Made by a program: the position numbers and the translations under genes. DNA of 64,000 nt from Leucobacter chromiireducens. GTDB taxonomy: Bacteria > Actinomycetota > Actinomycetes > Actinomycetales > Microbacteriaceae. The notes beneath the pieces are model-generated. The model saw only the letters and a program-made list of their open reading frames with translations, did not search any database and was not told where the DNA came from. The stretch lies in the NCBI RefSeq assembly GCF_003917135.1, contig NZ_RPDI01000013.1, positions 21,916-85,915 on the forward strand, written 5' to 3'. Below, piece after piece: positions 1 to 7,944 of the stretch. The first letter of the stretch is position 1. Every line of letters begins with the position of its first letter.

Positions 1-1
1 C

Positions 2-937
2 ATCTCGCGCGGGCTGAGCGCCGGGCGCATCGGCGGGGCGGCGAGCGGGGCCGGGCTCCAGATGCAGGCCCTTGGCAGGCAGGGCCAGGTGCTCGGCGTG
101 CTCGTGGTCGAGGATCGCGGGGTCGCGGACAACGCGGAGCGCACGCTCCTTGGCCTCGTCGGGGCCCTCGCGACCGTGCAGCTGGAGCACCGCAGCGGCA
201 TGGACGCGGCGCAGGCCTCGCTGCGCGGGGCGATCCTGCAGCTCCTCGTCGCCCAGCAGTTCGCGCTCGCGGAGCGACTCTCCGAGGGGGCGCTGATCCG
301 GATCCCGAGCGGCGCGGTTGCCGCGGTGCGCTACCGGGGCCCGAGCGAGCCGGATCCGAGCTTCGCCGAGGATCTTTCCTCGCTCGACGCCGGCAGCCCC
401 GGGCTCATCGGCGCGCTGTACGAGGACGCGCCGCTCATCGTCACGGAGACCAGGCACCTCCCCGCCGTGAAGCGGCTGCTCGTCGCCCACCGGCTGCCGG
501 CCGGCATCTCCGAGCGCGGCACACTGAGCGGTGTGATCGGCCTGAGCGAGCTCGTCGGGCAGGCCGACCGGGCGCTCGAGGCGGCGCTCGGATCCGACGC
601 GGAGGTGCCCGTCGACTACCGCCCTGAGCTGCACGGCGGCATCCTGCGCCTGCTCGCAGCGCAGCCGGAGGCCGCGGCGCGGGCCGCAGCGCTCCTCGCG
701 CCGGTGCGCCACCACGACGAGCGGCACGACGATCGCATCGAGGAGAGCCTCACCACCTGGCTCGCACACCACGGGCAGACGAGCCCGGCCGCGACCGAAC
801 TCGGCGTCCACCGGCACACGCTGAAGGCGCGCGTGCAGACCGCGGCGAGCCTCCTGCAGCTGGACCTCGACTCCCCAACGGCGCGCGCCGAGCTGTGGGC
901 GGCGCTCAGCGTGCTCGCTGGCGACACGCCGCGCTGA
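2..937 (+). CDS. PucR/CdaR-type transcriptional regulator, 5' end outside the window
   Basis: The frame is open from the first base, so the N-terminus is missing and 311 residues are visible. The opening stretch (GVLVVEDRG followed by an Ala/Leu-rich helix and VQLEHR) resembles the end of the N-terminal PucR domain. The last 60 residues carry the short helix-turn-helix of the PucR C-terminal family (a TTWLAHHG helix, then TELGVHRHTLKARV). Proteins of this family usually regulate catabolic genes next to them; the likely target lies to the left of the window. The ligand cannot be inferred. The family call rests mainly on the C-terminal helix-turn-helix. Confidence 0.7.
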   Translation: MSRGLSAGRIGGAASGAGLQMQALGRQGQVLGVLVVEDRGVADNAERTLLGLVGALATVQLEHRSGMDAAQASLRGAILQLLVAQQFALAERLSEGALIRIPSGAVAAVRYRGPSEPDPSFAEDLSSLDAGSPGLIGALYEDAPLIVTETRHLPAVKRLLVAHRLPAGISERGTLSGVIGLSELVGQADRALEAALGSDAEVPVDYRPELHGGILRLLAAQPEAAARAAALLAPVRHHDERHDDRIEESLTTWLAHHGQTSPAATELGVHRHTLKARVQTAASLLQLDLDSPTARAELWAALSVLAGDTPR

Positions 938-999
938 GCTGCTTCTCGTGCGGGATCAGGGCCGTTCGCCCCGCCCCCGCGAATGTCGGTGGTCCATGA

Positions 1000-2481
1000 G
1001 TGAATAGCAGCATGGACACCAACGGAGGGACCCCAGCCACACCACCAGCGCCTCCTCCCGGGCGGGCGCGGCACCCCGAGCCGGCACAGCCGGCAGAGCC
1101 AGCGCAGCCTGCACAGCCGACGCAGCCTTCGCAGCCGGCACAGCCACCGCTCGCCGAGGCCGTGGTCGCGGTCGATGCGGCGTTCGCCGAGCTCGACACC
1201 CTCGAACACGCGCGCCGGGCGGCGGACGCGGCAAGGCTCCGCGTGCTTGCGCGGCTCCGCGCGGCAGCGATCCCTGGCCAGGCGCCCGGTGCAACCGCGG
1301 CGCACGCGCGCATGATCGCGTTCCGCTCGCTCCGCCTCGAGCTCGCCGCGGCGCTCAGCACGAGCGAGCACCTGGCCGAGCGCATGCTCGACACGGCCGC
1401 CGTCGCCGAGGACCAGTACGCCGACACGCTCGCAACGCTCGGCACCGGCGGGATCTCGCTCGATCACCTGCAGGTCATCCTCGCGGAGGGCGGCGTCCTC
1501 ACGACGGGTTCCCCGGAGCGCGATACGCCGCTGCGCGGCCGCTACGAACGCGAGGTCCTCGAGGTCGCAACGCACGCGCCGCCGCAGCGGCTCCGGCCGA
1601 TCGCGCGGCGCATCGCGGCCGAGCTCGCCGAGACGCCACTCGCCGAGCGGCACCGGGAGGCGCGTGAGCGGCGAAGTGTCCGCGTCACCGACGATAGCGA
1701 CGGCATGGCGATCCTCACTGCGCTGCTCCCCGCCGTCGACGCGCACGCGATCCACGACCGCCTCAGCCGCCTCGCGCGGGAGGCCGAGCGCGCCGAGCGG
1801 GAGGCCGAGCGCGCGGCGCAGGGCGAGCCGTCCTGCGCCGGTGCCCCGCGCGTGACGCGCGACACCCGCCGGGCCGACGCGCTCTGCGATCTCCTCCTCG
1901 GGCGCACCGGCGACACGCTCGCCGCCGCGCGCGACATCGTGGCGCACGTCAACGTCGTGGTCCCGGCGCGCATGCTCCCCGGCGGTGCGGATCGCGAGTC
2001 TTCCCGCGGAATTCAGGGCAGCACCGCACACCACGGCGGCGTCGCCGAGGTCCTCGGGGTCGGCCCGATCGATCCGGGCACGGCGCGCGACCTCGCGGGA
2101 TCCGCGAGCGTGTGGAATCGCGTGCACGTCACCAGCGACGGCTCGGTGCTCGCGGTCGACCGGTATCGGCCGAGCCCCGAGATGCGCCGCCTCCTCGCGA
2201 TGCGCGACCTCCACTGCCGGGCGCCCGGCTGCATGGTCCCCGCGCAGCGCTGCGACCTCGACCACACGGTCGACGCCGCGCTCGGCGGCGCGACGAGCAC
2301 GCAGAACCTCGCGCACCTGTGCCGCGGCCACCACACGCTCAAGCACCACGGCGGGTGGCAGCTCAGCCAGAGCGAGGGCGGCGTTGCGCACTGGGTCGGC
2401 CCACGCGGACGGCCCTACCGGGAGGAGCCGCCCAGCACGGTCCGGTTCCGCCGCCGCGCGGCGGGCGCACCGCGCAGCTAG
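1000..2481 (+). CDS. DUF222 (13E12-type) HNH endonuclease domain protein
   Basis: A 493-residue protein. An N-terminal Pro/Gln/Ala-rich tail (QPAQPTQPSQPAQP type repeats, residues about 25-50) leads into the all-helical DUF222 region. A compact HNH nuclease follows near residues 400-450, with CRAPGC, the core DLDHTVDAALGG and the closing LCRGHHTLKHHGGW. These are the zinc ligands and His residues expected of an HNH fold. The family is abundant and multi-copy in actinobacteria and resembles the M. tuberculosis 13E12 repeat proteins. Its role is unproven and no mobile partner is visible here. The start is GTG 1000 or ATG 1012; neither has a clear ribosome binding site. Confidence 0.85.
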   Translation: MNSSMDTNGGTPATPPAPPPGRARHPEPAQPAEPAQPAQPTQPSQPAQPPLAEAVVAVDAAFAELDTLEHARRAADAARLRVLARLRAAAIPGQAPGATAAHARMIAFRSLRLELAAALSTSEHLAERMLDTAAVAEDQYADTLATLGTGGISLDHLQVILAEGGVLTTGSPERDTPLRGRYEREVLEVATHAPPQRLRPIARRIAAELAETPLAERHREARERRSVRVTDDSDGMAILTALLPAVDAHAIHDRLSRLAREAERAEREAERAAQGEPSCAGAPRVTRDTRRADALCDLLLGRTGDTLAAARDIVAHVNVVVPARMLPGGADRESSRGIQGSTAHHGGVAEVLGVGPIDPGTARDLAGSASVWNRVHVTSDGSVLAVDRYRPSPEMRRLLAMRDLHCRAPGCMVPAQRCDLDHTVDAALGGATSTQNLAHLCRGHHTLKHHGGWQLSQSEGGVAHWVGPRGRPYREEPPSTVRFRRRAAGAPRS

Positions 2482-2509
2482 CCCACCGCGCGGTTCGCGC
2501 ACCGCCCGG

Positions 2510-3151
2510 CTAGTTCGCCGTGAAGTGCGCCTCAACGTCAACGGAGACCGCGATGTCCTGCACGTTCACCTCGGTGGGCGCGGCGTCCGCGGCCATCGCG
2601 AAGCGGGGCGAGCCGACCGGGAACGTGCCGCCGCCCAGCTGGGTGTCGCGCAGCTGCACGAGCGCGAGCTCCGACACCCCGAGCGCCGCGGCGTAGTCAC
2701 CGGCGGTCTCCCGCGCGTTGGCCACCGCTTCCGCGCGCAGCTCGCGGAGCACCGCCGTGCGGCTCTCGTCCCCGAGCTTCCAGCTCAGGCGCGGGTCGAC
2801 GCCGCCCTCGGCGAGTTCGGTGGTGAGCGCGCCCACCTGCTCGAGCGCGACGAGCTCGATCGACACGCTCACCGAGGCGCGATGCTCAACGATCTGCGCG
2901 CCGTGCTCATCGCGCCAGCTGTTCGTGTACGTCGAGAGCGCGTCCGCGCGGTAGCTCTCCGCCACCCCGCTCGCCACGAGCTCCTGCGCGCGAGCGACCA
3001 GGCGCGCGTGCTCGGCAGCAGCCGCAGCGACGACCGCCTTCCGCTCCGGCCCGACGTGCGAGGTGCTGAGCGCCAACTCAACGCGGTCGGCGGGAAGCCG
3101 CCGCTCGGCGTGCCCGGACACCGAGATCTGCGGTGCTGGATTCGTGCTCAT
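2510..3151 (-). CDS. SIMPL domain (DUF541) protein
   Basis: A 213-residue protein with the SIMPL/DUF541 pattern: ISVSGHAERRLPADRVELALS at the N-terminus, long Ala/Glu helices, then repeated beta strands ending in VNVQDIAVSVDVEAHF. Family members are of unclear function and are often periplasmic or membrane-associated; no signal peptide is seen here, so it is probably cytoplasmic. ATG 3151 was chosen because a GGGGGA ribosome binding site sits 4-5 bases before it and the domain starts about ten residues later. The frame stays open further upstream but runs antisense through thiL. It ends 28 bases from the HNH gene, convergent to it. Confidence 0.8.
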   Translation of the reverse strand: MSTNPAPQISVSGHAERRLPADRVELALSTSHVGPERKAVVAAAAAEHARLVARAQELVASGVAESYRADALSTYTNSWRDEHGAQIVEHRASVSVSIELVALEQVGALTTELAEGGVDPRLSWKLGDESRTAVLRELRAEAVANARETAGDYAAALGVSELALVQLRDTQLGGGTFPVGSPRFAMAADAAPTEVNVQDIAVSVDVEAHFTAN

Positions 3152-3228
3152 CGTGTCCCCCGTCACACTGGCGCGGCGCGCTGCCGCCCGGGGCGACCAC
3201 CGCCCCTCCGGCCACTGTACTCCGCGCG

Positions 3229-4239
3229 CTACGCGCCGGGCCAGCGCACCACGTACGGATCCCAGCCGCGCGGTGGCACCGCCTCCGCGTCGAGCCACAC
3301 ACCGGCCGGCTCCGGATCCGCGACCTCGCCGATCACCGTGAAGCCGGGCGGCACCGCGGCAGCAGCGGGGAACGTTGCGAGCAGCCCGTGGTCCTCGCCC
3401 CCGCTCAGCATCGCCTCCACCGGCACCGCGACGCCCTGCTGCACCCCAAAGCCGGCGCGCAGGCGCGCAGCGTCGAGTCGGAGCGCCACACCGCTCGCGG
3501 ACGCCAGTCGGTGCGCGTCGATCGACAGGGCATCCGAGACGTCCATCATCGCCGACGCGCCCGCCGCCGCGGCAGCGATCCCGAGCGGAATCGGCGGGGT
3601 CGGGGCGAGCTGCGCCGACAGGATCTCGGGGTGCTCCGCCCAGAGCCGAGCGAGGGGCCCGGCGACGGCGACGCCTGCGGCATCCGCCGCCTCCGCGAAC
3701 AGCAGCGAGAGGCCCATTCCGGCGAGCCCCAGCTCCCCGGCGTACGCCACAACATGGCCGGGCCGCGCCCCCGCGCGCGTCACCGCTGGCGCCCCGGCGA
3801 GCTCGCCGAGCGCCGTCACCGCCGCGGTGATCACGGGCGCGGTGCCGAGGTCTCCCCCGACAACGCCGCAGCCCGGCGCGAGCGTGCGGCACGCGGCCGA
3901 CATCCCCTCGGCGATCTGCTCGAGGAGCTCCACCCGGGTGTCGCGCGGCACCGCGAGGGCGAGGGTCAGGGCCATCGGGCGCGCGCCCATCGCCGCGACA
4001 TCGGAGAGATTCGTCGCAGCGAGCTTCCAGCCGAGCTCGAAACCGCTGTGCCAGGCCGCCCGGAAGTCTGGCCCCTCGATCATGGTGTCGGTGGTCACCA
4101 CGAGTTCGCCGCGCACACGCAGCACCGCAGCGTCGTCGCCGGGCCCGAGCGCCGCAGCGTCGGCCTCGGCCTCGCTCAGCCGCGAGAGCACCCGCCGCAA
4201 CACCCCGTGCTCGCCGAGCTCTCCCACCGTCTGCGTCAT
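3229..4239 (-). CDS. thiL: thiamine-monophosphate kinase
   Basis: ThiL phosphorylates thiamine monophosphate to thiamine diphosphate using ATP in the cytoplasm. At 336 residues it has normal family length and shows the PurM/ThiL-fold signatures: GPGDDAAV near the N-terminus, TTDTMIEGPDFR, NLSDVAAMGARP, the VGGDLG strand, MMDVSDALSIDAHR and SGGEDHGLL near the C-terminus. It diverges from the DUF3515 lipoprotein gene across only 31 bp. A TAGTTT box ends six bases before ATG 4239, so translation may be leaderless. Actinobacterial genomes often keep thiL, DUF3515 and ddl together, as here. Confidence 0.95.
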   Translation of the reverse strand: MTQTVGELGEHGVLRRVLSRLSEAEADAAALGPGDDAAVLRVRGELVVTTDTMIEGPDFRAAWHSGFELGWKLAATNLSDVAAMGARPMALTLALAVPRDTRVELLEQIAEGMSAACRTLAPGCGVVGGDLGTAPVITAAVTALGELAGAPAVTRAGARPGHVVAYAGELGLAGMGLSLLFAEAADAAGVAVAGPLARLWAEHPEILSAQLAPTPPIPLGIAAAAAGASAMMDVSDALSIDAHRLASASGVALRLDAARLRAGFGVQQGVAVPVEAMLSGGEDHGLLATFPAAAAVPPGFTVIGEVADPEPAGVWLDAEAVPPRGWDPYVVRWPGA

Positions 4240-4270
4240 CTTCTCAAACTACCCCAGCTAGGCTGATGGG
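4240..4270. promoter_or_regulatory. Overlapping divergent promoters for thiL and the DUF3515 gene
   Basis: The 31-bp gap holds two TANNNT boxes. TAGTTT (4246-4251, minus strand) ends six bases before the thiL ATG. TAGGCT (4259-4264, plus strand) ends six bases before the DUF3515 GTG. Both spacings fit leaderless transcripts. Seven bases separate the boxes, so each promoter's -35 region would lie inside the other gene and the two polymerases would compete for the site. Confidence 0.55.
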
Positions 4271-4783
4271 GTGATCTCGCACACGCTCTCCCGCCGCCAC
4301 TCTGTCCGCGCCGTCTCCGTGCTCGCAGCGATCGGCGGCGTCGCCACGCTCCTCACTGGCTGCGCGGGGACCGTGCCAATGGACCCGGCGGTGGACGCCA
4401 ACAACCCGGCGTGCGCCGACGTGATCGTGCGCCTGCCGCAGACCGTCGCCGGCGAGGAGCGGCGCGCCACGACCGCGCAGAGCACGGGCGCGTGGGGCGA
4501 CGACGTCGCCGTGCAGCTCGTGTGCGGGGTGGAGCCGAGCGGGCCGACGACCGACAGCTGCGTCAACGTGAACGGCGTCGACTGGGTGATCGACGAGTCA
4601 GCGTCGCCGATCTACCGCTTCGAGGCGTACGGCAGGGATCCCGGGCTCGCGGTGTTCGTCGATTCCGAGCAGGTCTCCGGCACCGAGGTTGCCGTCGACC
4701 TCAGCGCGGTCGCGAAGGAGCTGCCACAGACGCGGCAGTGCCTCGACCTGAGCGACAGCCTGGACATCACCAAGCAGAAGTGA
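4271..4783 (+). CDS. DUF3515 family lipoprotein
   Basis: A 170-residue protein with a basic N-terminus, a hydrophobic stretch and the lipobox LLTGC, Cys31 being the lipidation site, so it should be anchored to the outer face of the membrane. The mature part is the actinobacterial DUF3515 domain with four Cys (NNPACADVIVRLP, LVCGVEP, DSCVN, RQCLDLS), probably forming two disulfides. Its function is unknown. The conserved placement between thiL and ddl suggests an envelope-related role, but this is only context. Start GTG 4271 is supported by the promoter spacing. Confidence 0.85.
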   Translation: MISHTLSRRHSVRAVSVLAAIGGVATLLTGCAGTVPMDPAVDANNPACADVIVRLPQTVAGEERRATTAQSTGAWGDDVAVQLVCGVEPSGPTTDSCVNVNGVDWVIDESASPIYRFEAYGRDPGLAVFVDSEQVSGTEVAVDLSAVAKELPQTRQCLDLSDSLDITKQK

Positions 4784-4808
4784 GCCGGCGGCCGAGTGCT
4801 CCAGCGGC

Positions 4809-5957
4809 CTAGTACGCCGGGCGCTTCGCGATCGCGAGCTCGATCAGCTCCGTGATGAGGTCCGTGTAGCTGAGCCCGGACTCCTCCCAGAGCCGCGGGT
4901 ACATCGAGATCGGGGTGAACCCCGGCAGGGTGTTGATCTCGTTCAGCACGGGGCCGTCCGCCGTGAGGAAGAAGTCGATGCGCGCGTGGCCGGCGCACTG
5001 CGTCACCTCGTACGCGCGCACCGCGGCATCCCGGATCGCGACGAACTCGGCCTCGGTGACGTCGGCTGGCAGCGCGAGCTCGACGCCGGCGGCGCCCAGG
5101 TACTTCGCCTCGAAGTCGTAGAAGTCGCGGCCGGTGAATACGATCTCGCCGATCACCGAGCTCGTCCGCGGCGCATCGTCGCCGCGCCCCTCGAGCACCG
5201 CGATCTCGACCTCGCGACCGGTCACCCCGGACTCGATGAGCACGGTGCGGTCTTCGGCGAACGCGATGTCGAGGGCGGCGGGGATCTCCGCGGCGCTCGT
5301 GACGCGGCTGACGCCGACGCTCGACCCGGCGCGTGCCGGCTTCACGAACAGCGGGTAGCTCAGCCCGGCGTCGAGTCCCTCGGCCAGGTACGGATCAGCG
5401 TCGAGCTGGTCCTTCGTGATCGTGCGCCACGGTGCGACGCCGATTCCCGCGTCGGCGAGCACCACCTTGACGGCGTGCTTGTCCATGCAGAGCGCGGAGC
5501 CCAGGACGCCGCTGCCGACGTACGGCATGTCGACGAGATCGAGCATGCCCTGCACCGTGCCGTCCTCGCCGTACGGGCCGTGCAGCATCGGCAGCACGGC
5601 GTCGACGTGGCCGAGGCTGCGCAGCGCGCCCGACTGGTCGATCAGTGTGAGCGCCCGCGTCGCGGTCGAGGCCGGCCACAGCACGCGCGTCCCGTTGTCG
5701 CGCACCTCGGGCAGCGCACCGGCCTCGAGGCGGTAGTCGGCGAGGTCGTCCTCGCACATGAGCACGGTGGCACCCTGCTTCGTCATGCCGACGAGGATCA
5801 CGTCAAACTTCGCGCGGTCGATCGAGCGCAGCACGCCGGCCGCGGTGACACAGCTGATGCCGTGCTCGCTGGAGCGTCCCCCGAAGAGGATCGCGACGGT
5901 GCGGCGGCCGGACGCGGTGTCCGTCGCGGCGTCGGTGGGGGCCGGAGTCTCAGTCAT
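4809..5957 (-). CDS. ddl: D-alanine--D-alanine ligase
   Basis: This ATP-grasp enzyme joins two D-Ala for peptidoglycan precursor synthesis in the cytoplasm. The 382-residue sequence has the N-terminal FGGRSSEHGISC motif, HGPYGEDGTVQG, the ATP-grasp strand LFVKPARAGSSVGVSRV, and the C-terminal NEINTLPGFTPISMYP loop. The omega-loop segment DFYDFEAKYLG carries the Tyr-Lys-Tyr pattern typical of D-Ala-D-Ala rather than D-Ala-D-Lac ligases, so vancomycin-type resistance is not indicated. It overlaps the end of gpsA by 8 bp and is the last gene of the leftward leuC-to-ddl run. The DUF3515 gene converges on it. Confidence 0.96.
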   Translation of the reverse strand: MTETPAPTDAATDTASGRRTVAILFGGRSSEHGISCVTAAGVLRSIDRAKFDVILVGMTKQGATVLMCEDDLADYRLEAGALPEVRDNGTRVLWPASTATRALTLIDQSGALRSLGHVDAVLPMLHGPYGEDGTVQGMLDLVDMPYVGSGVLGSALCMDKHAVKVVLADAGIGVAPWRTITKDQLDADPYLAEGLDAGLSYPLFVKPARAGSSVGVSRVTSAAEIPAALDIAFAEDRTVLIESGVTGREVEIAVLEGRGDDAPRTSSVIGEIVFTGRDFYDFEAKYLGAAGVELALPADVTEAEFVAIRDAAVRAYEVTQCAGHARIDFFLTADGPVLNEINTLPGFTPISMYPRLWEESGLSYTDLITELIELAIAKRPAY

Positions 5958-7101
5958 GCTGGGGTCCCTTCAAACGGTTCACGAAGCGCTGCCAACGCCC
6001 CGGCTGGGTCGTGTCGAGGCGCTGCTCGGGCCGCGGCACATCGTCCTCGGTCGCGAGGTGCGGCCCGAGGTTCGCCGGCGCCATCGTGCCGCTCAGCACC
6101 ATCTGCACCTGCTCGACGATGGGCATCACGATGCCGCGCTCGCGCGCGAGTTCCAGCACCGGCGGCACCGAGGTGATGCCCTCGGCCACCTGCTGCATCT
6201 GCTCCTTGGTCTCCTCCTGCGAGTAGCCCTGGCCGATGAGGCGGCCGGCCGTGTTGTTGCGCGACAGCGGCGACTGGCAGGTGGCGATCAGGTCGCCGAG
6301 CCCGGCGAGCCCGGACAGCGTCGCGGCATCCGCGCCGGACGCGACCGCGAACTCGGTCATCTCCGCGAGCCCGCGGGTGATGATGGCCGCCTTGGTGTTC
6401 TCGCCGTAGCCGACGCCATCGACGATGCCGATGGCGAGGGCGATGAGGTTCTTCAGCACGCCGCCGAGCTCGGTGCCGATCACGTCGGTGTTCACGTAGG
6501 TGCGGAAGTACGGCGCGGAGGCCGCCGTGGCGATCTCCTGCGCCACGCTGAGGTCCACGCAGGAGGCCACCGCACCGGTGGGCTGCTCCTTCGCGATCTC
6601 GAGGGCGATGTTCGGCCCGGAGACCGCGGCGATCCGCTCGGCAGGCAGGTCCAGCGTGTCGGCGATCACCTCGGACATCCGCATCGTGGTGGAGCGCTCA
6701 ACCCCCTTCACGAGGCTGACGAGCACGCTCCGCCGATCGAGGTACGGCTCGAGGTCGAGGAGGTTCTGCCGCAGCGTCTGGCTCGGCACCGCGAGGAACA
6801 CGAGGCGCGCACCGCGGAGCGCGGTCGCCAGGTCGCTCGTCGCCGCGAGCCGCTTCGGCAGGTTGATGCCGGGCAGGTACTGCGTGTTGCGCTTCGCAAC
6901 CTGGATCTCCTGCGCGAGCTCCGGGCGTCGCGCCCAGATCGTCACGTCGCAGCCGGCGTCGGTGAGCACCTTCGCGAAGGTGGTCCCCCAACTGCCCGCC
7001 CCGATCACGGCGACCTTGCGGCCGCGGTTGCGCCGAGCCTGTGTCGACACGGTCGCGATCGACCCCGTCGTTGCTGCGCTACTCAAATCGTCCCGTCTCA
7101 C
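5950..7101 (-). CDS. gpsA: NAD(P)-dependent glycerol-3-phosphate dehydrogenase
   Basis: GpsA reduces dihydroxyacetone phosphate to sn-glycerol-3-phosphate, the backbone of phospholipids. The Rossmann motif VIGAGSWGTTFAKVL, the strand FLAVPSQTLR, SGPNIALEIAKEQPT and the catalytic-lysine region GVLKNLIALAIGIVDG are all visible. At 383 residues it carries about 30 extra N-terminal residues if translated from GTG 7101. A later GTG (VSTQARRNRG) just before the Rossmann fold is equally possible. The 5' end overlaps the acyltransferase gene by 23 bp, so the two steps of phospholipid precursor synthesis are coupled. Confidence 0.95.
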   Translation of the reverse strand: MRRDDLSSAATTGSIATVSTQARRNRGRKVAVIGAGSWGTTFAKVLTDAGCDVTIWARRPELAQEIQVAKRNTQYLPGINLPKRLAATSDLATALRGARLVFLAVPSQTLRQNLLDLEPYLDRRSVLVSLVKGVERSTTMRMSEVIADTLDLPAERIAAVSGPNIALEIAKEQPTGAVASCVDLSVAQEIATAASAPYFRTYVNTDVIGTELGGVLKNLIALAIGIVDGVGYGENTKAAIITRGLAEMTEFAVASGADAATLSGLAGLGDLIATCQSPLSRNNTAGRLIGQGYSQEETKEQMQQVAEGITSVPPVLELARERGIVMPIVEQVQMVLSGTMAPANLGPHLATEDDVPRPEQRLDTTQPGRWQRFVNRLKGPQHD

Positions 7102-7858
7102 TCTGCTGGTGCTTGCTCGGATCCCACCGCTCGGCCGGCGCCTGCTCGCCGCGCAGCTCGGCGAGCAGCGCGGTGATCGCGTCCATCAGCTCACGCGTCG
7201 CCTCGGTGACGACGCGCTGATCGACCGGGCGATTCGCGTACTTGCTGAGATCGAGTGGCTCGCCGACCGACACGTGGATCGTCTTCCTGGGGAAGGGGTG
7301 GATGCGCTTCGCGTAGCGCGGCATCAGCTCCTGCGTGCCCCAGTGCGCCACCGGGATCACCGGGATCCCCGACTCGAGCGCGAGGCGGATCGCGCCGCTC
7401 TTGCCGCGCATGGGCCACAGCTCGGGATCGCGGGTCAGCGTGCCCTCGGGGTAGACGATCACCCCGGAATCACGGGCGATCAGCTCCGAGGCAGCCCCAA
7501 TGGGATTCGCGCCGCCGCCCCCCGGCCGCGTCGCGCCAACACGCTCGACCGGAATCTGCCCCGACGCGCGCAGCAGCCAGCCGAACACGGGCACGCGGAA
7601 GAGGCTCGCCTTGGCCATGAACCGGGGCAGCCTGCCGAGGTGCCACACCGCGGCACCGACCGCGATCGGGTCGATCTCGCTGTAGTGGTTCGGCGCAACG
7701 ATGAATGGGCCGGACTGCGGCAGCTTCGACGACGGGGTGAAGCGGTACCGCACCATGAGCGACCACAGCGGCAGGACGAGCCCGGCCAGCAGCCAGAACA
7801 CGGACGGACGCCGTTTCTCCGCGGAGGAGCGGCCACGAATCTTTACCGTGTCAGTCAT
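7079..7858 (-). CDS. plsC: 1-acylglycerol-3-phosphate acyltransferase (PlsC family)
   Basis: A 259-residue LPLAT-superfamily acyltransferase. An N-terminal hydrophobic segment (FWLLAGLVLPLWSLM) should hold it at the inner membrane. The acyltransferase motifs are clear: NHYSEID (HX4D), then VYPEGTLTRD, and the IPVIPVAHWGTQ strand. It would acylate lysophosphatidic acid to phosphatidic acid. Placement directly before gpsA supports a role in phospholipid synthesis, although some actinobacterial relatives act on phosphatidylinositol mannosides. A GATAAT box ends seven bases before ATG 7858, suggesting its own leaderless promoter inside the larger run. Confidence 0.88.
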   Translation of the reverse strand: MTDTVKIRGRSSAEKRRPSVFWLLAGLVLPLWSLMVRYRFTPSSKLPQSGPFIVAPNHYSEIDPIAVGAAVWHLGRLPRFMAKASLFRVPVFGWLLRASGQIPVERVGATRPGGGGANPIGAASELIARDSGVIVYPEGTLTRDPELWPMRGKSGAIRLALESGIPVIPVAHWGTQELMPRYAKRIHPFPRKTIHVSVGEPLDLSKYANRPVDQRVVTEATRELMDAITALLAELRGEQAPAERWDPSKHQQSETGRFE

Positions 7859-7865
7859 ATCTCAC

Positions 7866-7906
7866 ATTATCCCGGAGGCCCGGTCCGACAGCGGTATGCC
7901 GGACCG
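7866..7906 (-). promoter_or_regulatory. Putative leaderless plsC promoter next to a hairpin
   Basis: The -10-like GATAAT (7866-7871, minus strand) lies seven bases before the plsC ATG. Just upstream a 7-bp perfect inverted repeat (CGGTCCG 7881-7887 with CGGACCG 7900-7906) sits downstream of the murA stop. It could be a weak terminator for murA or a protein site over the -35 region. Confidence 0.4.
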
Positions 7907-7944
7907 AGCGCGCCGCAGATCGTTCGGTCGCTCGGACGTGCGGC

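Noticed and set aside
1000..2481. HNH gene as part of a mobile element
   Set aside because: No terminal repeats, transposase, integrase or target duplication was found around it; DUF222-HNH proteins are often chromosomal singles.
616..2541. Long open frame of 641 codons on the minus strand over the HNH gene
   Set aside because: The plus-strand frame has clear DUF222 and HNH motifs. The opposite frame is Arg/Ala-rich with no family features, an artefact of high GC third positions.
4809..5957. Van-type D-Ala-D-Lac ligase
   Set aside because: The omega loop keeps the Tyr-containing DFYDFEAKY pattern of D-Ala-D-Ala ligases, and no vanH or vanX neighbour is present.
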